From Nitrospinota bacterium (lineage in GTDB: Bacteria > JADFOP01): 38,224 nucleotides of DNA. The translations under genes were made by a program, and so were the position numbers. Location of the stretch: contig JADFOP010000016.1 in assembly GCA_022562795.1 (NCBI GenBank), forward strand, positions 1 through 38,224. Direction: 5' to 3'. Below the pieces are notes generated by a model. It saw only the letters and a program-made list of their open reading frames with translations. It made no database searches and was not told where the DNA came from. This document shows positions 32,744-38,224 of this stretch, one piece after another. Position 1 is the first letter of the stretch, and every line of letters starts with the position of its first letter.

Positions 32744-34567
32744 TCACCGAGCAACCTCCCGGCCTGATGCCGCCTCCTGACCTTTGTACTGGAGCTGGTA
32801 GAGGGTGTGGTATAAGCCCCGGCGGGCGAGGAGCTCCTGGTGGGTTCCCTCCTCCCTCAGGCGGCCCTTGTGGAGCACGAGAATGCGGTCGGCCCCCTGG
32901 ATGGTCGAGAGCCGATGGGCGATGACGATGGCGGTCCGGCCTTCGAGCAGCACCTGGAGTGCCTCCTGGATGAGGCCCTCTGTCTCGGTATCTACGCTCG
33001 AGGTGGCCTCGTCGAGCACCAGGATGGGGCGGTCGAAGGCCAGGGCCCGGGCGAAGGCGATGAGCTGGCGCTGGCCCGCAGAGAGGTTGCGGCCCCGCTC
33101 GGCAACGGGCATTCTCAACCCGGAGGGGTGGGCGTGGACGAAGCGGCCCGCCCTGGAGGCCTCCACGGCGCGGGCGACCGCCTCGGTGTTAAGGCCCTCG
33201 CCGAGCCGGACATTTTCCTCCACAGTCCCGGCGAAGAGGAAGACGTCTTGGAGGACCAGGGCGATGCGGCGGCGCAGCTGCTCGATCTCAAGGGAGCGGA
33301 TGTCCACGCCGTCGAGGAGGATGCGGCCCCGCCCGACCTCGTAGAAGCGCTCCAGCAGCTTGATGATCGTGGTCTTGCCCGCCCCCGTGGCTCCGACGAT
33401 TGCGACCGTCTCTCCCGGCTCGGCCCGGAAGGATAGGTCGCGCAAGACCCACTCATCCTCGCCGTCGTAGCTGAACCAGACACCCTCGAAAGCCACTGCT
33501 CCGCCGCGCTCGGGCGCGCGGGCGGGCAGACGGGCCGGCTCGGTCGGTGAAGCCACTGTGGGGGTGGCGTCCAGGAGGGTGAAGGTCCGCTCAAGGGAGG
33601 CCATTGCCTGCTGCATGATGGTGAACTTGGCCGAAAGGTCCCGGATGGGCAGGAAAAACCGCTGTACGTACTCGAAAAAGGCCACCAGCACGCCGAAGGT
33701 AAGGGCCCCTCGGAGAATCTCGCCGCCGCCGTACCAGACGAGCATGGCCAGGGTGACCGAGGCGAGGGTATCGACGACGGTGTAGAAGGAAGCGTCGTAT
33801 ATGTTGGAGCGATGGTTGGCCCGGAAGTGCTCGTCGTTGATGGCTCGGAAGGCCTCGAAATTGCGCCCCTCTCGGCCGAAGAGCTGAACCACCTTCATGC
33901 CGATAATGTTCTCCTGGAGGTATGCGTTGAGTCGCGCCACGAGCAGCCGGATGGCGCGGAAGGCATCCCTGATGCGGGCCCGGAAGAAGAGGGCGATGAG
34001 GGCCAGCGGGGGCAGCACCGTGTAGGTCACCAGGGCGAGCTTGGGCGCGATGAGCCACAGCACCACTACGATTCCCAAGAGCATCGCAACGTCGGCCACG
34101 ATGGCCACTATGCCGGAGGCGAACATATCGCTCACCGCCTCGGTATCGCTGGTCAGACGCGTGACCAGCCTTCCGACCGGGTTTCGGTCGAAGAAGCGGC
34201 CGTCCTGGCGCTGGAGGTGGGCGAAGAGCTCCCGTCTTAGGTCGAGGACCACCCGCTGGCCAGCCAGGTTCATCCAGTAGAGCTGGCCGAAGCGGGCGGC
34301 GAACTCCAATACGATGGCGGCGAGGAAGGCCGCCAGCACGAGGCCGATCCCGGAAAGGGCGCCAGGTACGATGTGATTATCGATGACGACCTTGATGAGG
34401 TAGGGCTGGGCCAGCCCGGCCAGGGTCGAAACGGGCATGAGGAGTAGCGAGAAGAGCAGCCACCGGCGGTGGGGACGAACGAAGGGCCAGAGCCTTCGGA
34501 CGAGCCTGGCGTCGTAGGCCCTTCCGAGGATTGCCTCCTCCCGGAATGGATCTGGTCGCATGGTCAT
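32744..34567 (-). CDS. ABC exporter half-transporter, second subunit (consensus ATP site)
   Basis: A 607-residue type I exporter half: six membrane helices (about residues 30-320) and an ATPase domain. Walker A is VGATGAGKTTIIKL near residue 390. The signature is the unusual LSAGQRQ near 493. Walker B is LVLDEATSS near 515 with the catalytic Glu, and the switch His is in IAHRLST. Start ATG at 34567 (MTMRPDP), 55 bases after the first subunit's stop; an open frame continuing upstream overlaps that gene and is rejected. With the upstream gene it should form a heterodimer of the BmrCD/TM287-288 kind that exports lipids, drugs or peptides. The substrate is unknown. Part of its 3' end recurs at 32108-32165. 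Confidence 0.92.
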   Translation of the reverse strand: MTMRPDPFREEAILGRAYDARLVRRLWPFVRPHRRWLLFSLLLMPVSTLAGLAQPYLIKVVIDNHIVPGALSGIGLVLAAFLAAIVLEFAARFGQLYWMNLAGQRVVLDLRRELFAHLQRQDGRFFDRNPVGRLVTRLTSDTEAVSDMFASGIVAIVADVAMLLGIVVVLWLIAPKLALVTYTVLPPLALIALFFRARIRDAFRAIRLLVARLNAYLQENIIGMKVVQLFGREGRNFEAFRAINDEHFRANHRSNIYDASFYTVVDTLASVTLAMLVWYGGGEILRGALTFGVLVAFFEYVQRFFLPIRDLSAKFTIMQQAMASLERTFTLLDATPTVASPTEPARLPARAPERGGAVAFEGVWFSYDGEDEWVLRDLSFRAEPGETVAIVGATGAGKTTIIKLLERFYEVGRGRILLDGVDIRSLEIEQLRRRIALVLQDVFLFAGTVEENVRLGEGLNTEAVARAVEASRAGRFVHAHPSGLRMPVAERGRNLSAGQRQLIAFARALAFDRPILVLDEATSSVDTETEGLIQEALQVLLEGRTAIVIAHRLSTIQGADRILVLHKGRLREEGTHQELLARRGLYHTLYQLQYKGQEAASGREVAR

Positions 34568-34622
34568 GCTTGGGGACCTCTCATATCCGAAACAGATAGA
34601 CGGGCCCGCCTCCTCTGCACGG

Positions 34623-36452
34623 TTACCCTTCCACCGCCTCGAGGGCCTCCTCGAGCCGCTGGCGCTCGACCAGATCGGCATAGAGGCCCCCAGCCCGCAT
34701 GAGCTCGGCGTGGCTGCCCCGCTCGACGATACGGCCGTCGTCGAGGACGATAATCTGGTCTGCTCCCCGGACGGTCGAAACCCGATGGCTGATGACAATC
34801 TTCGTCATCCCACGGGTTGTCTCCTCGAGGGAGCGGAGAATCGCCTCCTCCGTCTCGGTATCCACGGCGCTCAAGGCGTCGTCGAGAATGAGAATCGTCG
34901 GCTCCAGGCATAGCGCCCGGGCGAGGGCCACCCGCTGGCGCTGCCCGCCGCTTAAGGTGATCCCCCGCTCGCCCACGACGCTCTCCAGCCCCGCCGGGAA
35001 GGCGGCGACCTCTTCAGCGAGGCTCGCCACCCGGCTCAGCCGCTCGATCTCGTGGGCGGGCGCATCCGGGCGGCCGAAGGCGATATTCTCAGCGATGGTC
35101 GCAGAGAAGAGGAAGCTCTCCTGAGGGACGAAGCCCGTGCGGGCCCTAAGGTCGGCGAGCCGGAGGCGGTTGACGTCCACGCCGTCGGTGAAGACGGTAT
35201 CGTCCGGAGGCCGGTAGAGGCGGGCCATTAGCCGCACCAGGGTGGACTTGCCGCTTCCCGTCCGACCCACTATGGCTAAGGTGGTGCCGGGCTCGACCGT
35301 GAAGGAGACCCCCTTGAGGACGGGCTCCGAGGTAGCGGGCTGGCCGTCGTCTTCCGGCCGCCCGAAGCCGTTGTAGCCGAAGGTAAGGTTGCGGACCTCG
35401 ATCCGTCCTGCCAGAGCCGTCATGGCTACGGCGTCAGGTCGGTCGGCGGCCTCGCTAGGGGTCGCCAAAACAGCCTGGATGCGGGTGAGAGCCGACAGGC
35501 CCCTTTGGATTACGGTTAGAATCCACCCCATTGCGATCGTCGGCCAAAGCAGGAGGCCGAGATAGGCGTGGAAGGCGACGAAGTCGCCCAGGGTCAGGCG
35601 TCCGAGAATCACCTCACGGCCGCCCACCCCGATGACGATGAGGGTCGCGAGCGACGCAATGGCGCCGAGCAGCGGGTAGACCACCCCCCGGGCTCGGACC
35701 ATTTCCATGCTCCGCCGGTAGTAGGCGTCGCACTCGGCTTCGAATGCCGCCTGGGTTGAGCTCTCCTGGACGTAGGCCTGCACCACCGCGATGCCTGCGA
35801 CCGTCTCCTGGACCCGGGTCGAGATGGCGGAGAGTGCCTCCTGGATACGGGTCGAGAGGTCGTAGAGACGGCGGGTGTAGCGTTTGGCGAAGAGGAACAT
35901 TAATGGGTATGGGGCCAGGGCGCAGAGGGTGAGGAAGGGGCTCAGCAGCATCATCATGGTGATGGCCGCGGCGTAGGCTATCGCCGTGTTGGCGACCTGG
36001 AGGATTCCGGGGCCGATGAGCATCCGGATGTCGGAGGTGTCGTTGATGGCCCGCGAGAGGATGTCGCCCACCCGGGTGCGGTCGTAGAAGGCGGGCGGCA
36101 GGTGGAGGAGGTGGCCGAACAGGTCGTTTCGGATGTCGTACTCCACCCGGCGGCCAGCCCAGTAGATGACCACCCGACTGGCAACGCGGAAGGCCCCGCC
36201 GAGCAGAGCCGCCGCGACAATCGCCCAAGCCAGTGGGCCCACGACAGCACGGCCCCCTCCGGCTCTTATCGCCTCGATGGCCCACTTCAGCAGCCATGGG
36301 ATGGCCATTACGCAGGCGTTGGTGGCCAGAAGCGCCGCCAGGCCCACCGAGACGGCGAGGCTGTACCGGCGGTAGTAGGCGACGATGGCCTGGAGGTTGG
36401 TCCTGTTGATGTGCCGGGCCTGGTGGGACCAGGCCTTCGGGTCGTGTGTCAT
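34623..36452 (-). CDS. ABC exporter half-transporter, first subunit (degenerate Walker B)
   Basis: A 609-residue exporter half with six membrane helices and an ATPase domain. Walker A is VGRTGSGKSTLVRL near residue 394 and the signature is the normal LSGGQRQRVALARAL near 499. Walker B is ILILDDALSAVDTET near 521, with Asp in place of the catalytic Glu. Combined with the partner's LSAGQ, this gives one degenerate and one consensus ATP site, the hallmark of heterodimeric exporters. I prefer the ATG at 36452 (MTHDPKAWSHQARHINR); a longer frame from 36605 has an un-family-like arginine- and proline-rich start. The ribosome site is weak. It is divergent from the YciI-like gene. Confidence 0.92.
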   Translation of the reverse strand: MTHDPKAWSHQARHINRTNLQAIVAYYRRYSLAVSVGLAALLATNACVMAIPWLLKWAIEAIRAGGGRAVVGPLAWAIVAAALLGGAFRVASRVVIYWAGRRVEYDIRNDLFGHLLHLPPAFYDRTRVGDILSRAINDTSDIRMLIGPGILQVANTAIAYAAAITMMMLLSPFLTLCALAPYPLMFLFAKRYTRRLYDLSTRIQEALSAISTRVQETVAGIAVVQAYVQESSTQAAFEAECDAYYRRSMEMVRARGVVYPLLGAIASLATLIVIGVGGREVILGRLTLGDFVAFHAYLGLLLWPTIAMGWILTVIQRGLSALTRIQAVLATPSEAADRPDAVAMTALAGRIEVRNLTFGYNGFGRPEDDGQPATSEPVLKGVSFTVEPGTTLAIVGRTGSGKSTLVRLMARLYRPPDDTVFTDGVDVNRLRLADLRARTGFVPQESFLFSATIAENIAFGRPDAPAHEIERLSRVASLAEEVAAFPAGLESVVGERGITLSGGQRQRVALARALCLEPTILILDDALSAVDTETEEAILRSLEETTRGMTKIVISHRVSTVRGADQIIVLDDGRIVERGSHAELMRAGGLYADLVERQRLEEALEAVEG

Positions 36453-36644
36453 GGGGCCGTCCGTGGTAAGGTTGCTCTGGAGGGCGGCCCTGGAGCCCGC
36501 CCTCGGCCTTTGACTACCGGGATCGCGGTGTTTCCCCTCGTATCCGTCCAAGATAGCCGACGGGCGGGGAGCTGTCCAGAGGGCCCCGGAGGGGCGCCGG
36601 ATCAATCAAACGAAATCTTCGCCATAAATAAGGAGGTTCAACAG

Positions 36645-36914
36645 ATGCCGAAATACGTCGTCATCGGTACCTACGCGGAGGATGCCGTAACGAAGAGGGA
36701 GCCATACCGGGCCGAGCACCTGGCCCGCCTGCAGGCTCTCAAAGACGAAGGGAAGGTGGTGACCATCGGGCCGACGAAGGATGTAACGAAGCTCTTCGCC
36801 ATCCTGGAGGTCGAGGGCGAGGACGAGGCCCGCCGCCTCATCGAGGAAGACCCCTACTGGACCGGAGGCATCTGGACCGGCTACGAGCTACACGAGTGGA
36901 TACAGGCCTTTTGA
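36645..36914 (+). CDS. YciI-like (YCII-related) protein
   Basis: An 89-residue protein of the YciI/ferredoxin-like fold group: YVVIGTYAEDAVTKREPYRAEHLARLQALKDEGKV and then TIGPTKDVTKLFAILEVEGEDEARRLIEEDPY. The His in AEHLARL and the GP turn are family hallmarks. Function is unclear for most members; some act as small hydrolases or dehalogenase-like enzymes. The AGGAGG ribosome site lies 9 bases before the ATG. A longer upstream frame overlaps the divergent ABC gene and is rejected. No promoter was clear in the gap from 36453. Confidence 0.85.
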   Translation: MPKYVVIGTYAEDAVTKREPYRAEHLARLQALKDEGKVVTIGPTKDVTKLFAILEVEGEDEARRLIEEDPYWTGGIWTGYELHEWIQAF

Positions 36915-36940
36915 GGAAAGTCTAGGGGGCGGGGAAAAGG

Positions 36941-36967
36941 AGAGGGCGCCGCCTGGCCCCGCCCTCT
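36941..36967. terminator. Hairpin between convergent genes
   Basis: AGAGGGCG (36941-36948) pairs perfectly with CGCCCTCT (36960-36967) around an 11-base loop, between the YciI-like gene and the convergent secreted-protein gene. On the minus strand it is followed by CCTTTTCCCC, a weak pyrimidine tract. A two-way terminator is likely. Confidence 0.5.
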
Positions 36968-37013
36968 GCACAAAGTCACCTGCCGTCACATATTTCTTTT
37001 CATTGTCGTCCGC

Positions 37014-37805
37014 CTACTTCAAAATCAAAATGGTGATGTGGGCGTCGAGGAGAGTGTGGGGCTCGTCGGTGTCGTAGGTGAAGGAGAGCACGCCATCGCC
37101 GCTTGCGCCGGCGAATTTCTTTGTGCCGCCCGTGATCTTAAACACGGTGGTGACGGTGTTGTGCGTATCGGTGTGGGTGAAATCGAACACGCCCGCCGGC
37201 GGATGGCCGCCTACCGTGGTGAATACCTTCACCTCACAGTTGTAGCCGCCGAGGATTATGCCGTTGATGGTCGCGCCGTTTTTCTTGGTGATCTTGATGA
37301 TTCCGGTGAAGGTGCGAGTGCCGACATCAAGACCACTGGAACTAAAGTTGTCTCCCTTCCCGTCGGCGGCAAACGGGAACTCATCGCCTGGTATTAGGGT
37401 TAGCGGAGCGGTTACATTTTCTGTGCTCACGCCGGCGTGGGTGTGGATTCGGACCAGGGTTCTGGGGTTATAGCTGGTGTATGCGAGGGCGCATGGTCCT
37501 GCTGGGTCAACTCCGCCGTCCAGCGCGTAGGAGTTAAAAGTCCACGCGGCGCTCTGCTCGACGGTGGCCCTACCGATGCCCCCGATCCGCCCCCTGAATT
37601 TGGTTTCGCCGCTATCCTCGAACACAGGGGCACCGGAGAAGTCGCCAGTGCGGTTATCGTAATGATGGATCAGCCAGATTTCATTTTTAGGGGCCTTGAG
37701 CCGGCCGAACTTGCGCTTCGGCTTGGCACTGGCTGGGGTGGTGGTAACAACACCAAAGGCCACCACAAGGACCGCTACGGCTAATAAAGTTGCCAGTCTT
37801 CTCAT
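37014..37805 (-). CDS. Secreted protein with a C-terminal FAGAxGxG motif
   Basis: The 263-residue protein has a Sec signal peptide: MRRLATLLAVAVLVVAFGVV, with cleavage after PASA near residue 27. The mature part is threonine- and glycine-rich and predicted beta-rich. Near the C-terminus ITGGTKKFAGASGDGVLSF resembles the 'GTGxFxGAxGxG' motif of small secreted beta-barrel proteins (allene-oxide-cyclase-like or DUF3224-like). No catalytic residues can be named. The ATG at 37805 has AAAGGAGGAAGG just upstream; the GTG nine codons earlier is unlikely. Its leader is very long and structured (see 37806-38209), suggesting regulated expression. Confidence 0.78.
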   Translation of the reverse strand: MRRLATLLAVAVLVVAFGVVTTTPASAKPKRKFGRLKAPKNEIWLIHHYDNRTGDFSGAPVFEDSGETKFRGRIGGIGRATVEQSAAWTFNSYALDGGVDPAGPCALAYTSYNPRTLVRIHTHAGVSTENVTAPLTLIPGDEFPFAADGKGDNFSSSGLDVGTRTFTGIIKITKKNGATINGIILGGYNCEVKVFTTVGGHPPAGVFDFTHTDTHNTVTTVFKITGGTKKFAGASGDGVLSFTYDTDEPHTLLDAHITILILK

Positions 37806-37831
37806 AACCTTCCTCCTTTCTGTCCGCGCCA

Positions 37832-37855
37832 AGCCGTATGCGCGTTCCTACGGCT
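37832..37855. promoter_or_regulatory. Hairpin just upstream of the secreted-protein gene
   Basis: AGCCGTA (37832-37838) and TACGGCT (37849-37855) pair perfectly. A second imperfect hairpin around GGTCCTAC-CCTCC/GGAGG-ACTAGGTCC lies at about 37867-37893. Both would fold in the leader RNA near the ribosome site. Confidence 0.4.
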
Positions 37856-37940
37856 CGGAGACCACGGTCCTACCCTCCTTGGGAGGACTAGGTCCAACCA
37901 CGTACAATGCACTTCGTTGGTTTTGATAAGGTGCGTAGGC

Positions 37941-37971
37941 TATGTATAGATATATTATATATCGATACATA
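37941..37971. promoter_or_regulatory. AT-rich inverted repeat, candidate operator or promoter
   Basis: TATGTATAGATATA (37941-37954) and TATATCGATACATA (37958-37971) are inverted partners with one mismatch around TTA. On the minus strand a TATAAT (37959-37954) lies in its centre, so a regulator binding here could control a second promoter for the secreted-protein gene. Confidence 0.4.
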
Positions 37972-38062
37972 TAGAGTTATTCCTCATTTGTTCAGCTTCG
38001 CGCGGGAATGTTCTCTGAGAGAGAAGGGGTGCGTCCAGGCCGCCTGACGGCTACCTTTACCA

Positions 38063-38103
38063 CAAAAAAAGCCCTCCACCAAGATTCCTCCTGACGGAAG
38101 GCT
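38063..38103 (-). terminator. Intrinsic terminator inside the leader
   Basis: An 8-bp stem with one G-U pair (38103-38096 with 38077-38070 on the minus strand) and an 18-base loop is followed by TTTTTTT (38070-38064). Confidence 0.6.
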
Positions 38104-38174
38104 TCATCACCTTCCCCACTAGCGTTCATCCTCAAACGCTAAGTGAAGAGACTATTGAAATTTTTTATTTTTCG
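38063..38174 (-). ncRNA. Candidate small RNA or attenuated leader
   Basis: From the promoter at 38209-38181, transcription on the minus strand would start near 38174. It would first meet a hairpin (38117-38145: CACTAGCGTT with AACGCT-A-AGTG), then GGAAGG/CCTTCC pairing (38096-38101 with 38110-38115). Last is a terminator in which AGCCTTCC (minus strand, 38103-38096) pairs with GGAGGGCT (38077-38070) and seven T follow. The middle hairpin and the terminator compete for the same CCTTCC, the layout of a riboswitch or attenuator. I cannot match it to a known riboswitch class. The product would be an RNA of about 110 bases unless read-through reaches the gene at 37805. Confidence 0.5.
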
Positions 38175-38180
38175 AAACCT

Positions 38181-38209
38181 ATCATACTATAAAACAAAAA
38201 TCATGTCAA
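38181..38209 (-). promoter_or_regulatory. Strong sigma70-type promoter reading left
   Basis: On the minus strand a consensus TTGACA (38209-38204) and TATGAT (38186-38181) are exactly 17 bp apart with an AT-rich spacer. It is among the strongest promoters in the window and faces the structured leader. Confidence 0.75.
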
Positions 38210-38224
38210 GAAAACTTTTTCCGT

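Noticed and set aside
38096-38135. Glutamine-riboswitch-like pieces (GACGGAAG and CGTTCATCC) on the plus strand
   Set aside because: The pieces occur in the wrong order, the closing GAAGGAACG element is absent, and the promoter and terminator lie on the other strand.
38063-38174. Fluoride or cyclic-di-GMP riboswitch in the leader
   Set aside because: The conserved cores of both classes were not found by eye, although the region does look like an attenuator.

Overview
The window is GC-rich, gene-dense chromosomal DNA from an uncultured-type bacterium. The deep-branching order of translation and envelope genes (rimM-trmD-rplS-rnhB-yraN; rplM-rpsI-argC-argJ; rpsB-tsf-pyrH-frr-uppS-cdsA-dxr; cinA-thpR-recA-recX) resembles that of Deltaproteobacteria-grade lineages and of Nitrospirota, Methylomirabilota and Tectomicrobia relatives. 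A putative lipoprotein and the MEP/undecaprenyl genes fit a diderm. I cannot name a phylum from sequence alone. No rRNA, tRNA or CRISPR array was seen.

Layout. (1) 1-1160: a REP/RAYT locus, a Y1 transposase enclosed by perfect 29-bp inverted REP sequences with more REP variants around it. (2) 1144-3521, minus strand: glycerate 2-kinase and phosphate acetyltransferase, overlapping by ATGA. (3) 3695-27615, plus strand: a nearly continuous housekeeping block. It holds replication restart (priA), N-terminal methionine processing (def, fmt), rRNA/tRNA modification and ribosome maturation (rsmB, khpA, rimM, trmD), ribosomal proteins S16, L19, L13, S9 and S2, EF-Ts, UMP kinase, recycling factor, arginine synthesis (argC, argJ), cell-envelope lipid synthesis (uppS, cdsA, dxr, pgpA), and recombination (recA, recX). 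Good sigma70-type promoters (TTGACA-like and TATAAT-like boxes, 16-18 bp apart) precede def, rpe, rpsP, rplS, rplM and recA. A textbook terminator follows rpsI.

(4) 27616-38224: accessory region. A toxin-antitoxin module, its RelE-like toxin broken by an in-frame amber codon, sits between intact recX and a diverged second copy of the recX 3' end. It is followed by a lipoprotein, a quinone oxidoreductase, and a minus-strand set of three overlapping small cysteine-rich (zinc-finger-like) genes that I do not recognise. Next come a small secreted protein and a heterodimeric ABC exporter whose 3' end is also partly duplicated, then a YciI-like protein and a secreted protein with a long leader that contains its own promoter, hairpins and an internal terminator.

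The points most worth a second look are the cysteine-rich three-gene cluster (30665-31805), the two cases of a cargo gene lying between an intact gene and a stray copy of its 3' end (recX and the ABC exporter), the REP-flanked RAYT, the 18-bp in-frame minisatellite in recA, and the riboswitch- or sRNA-like leader at the right edge.
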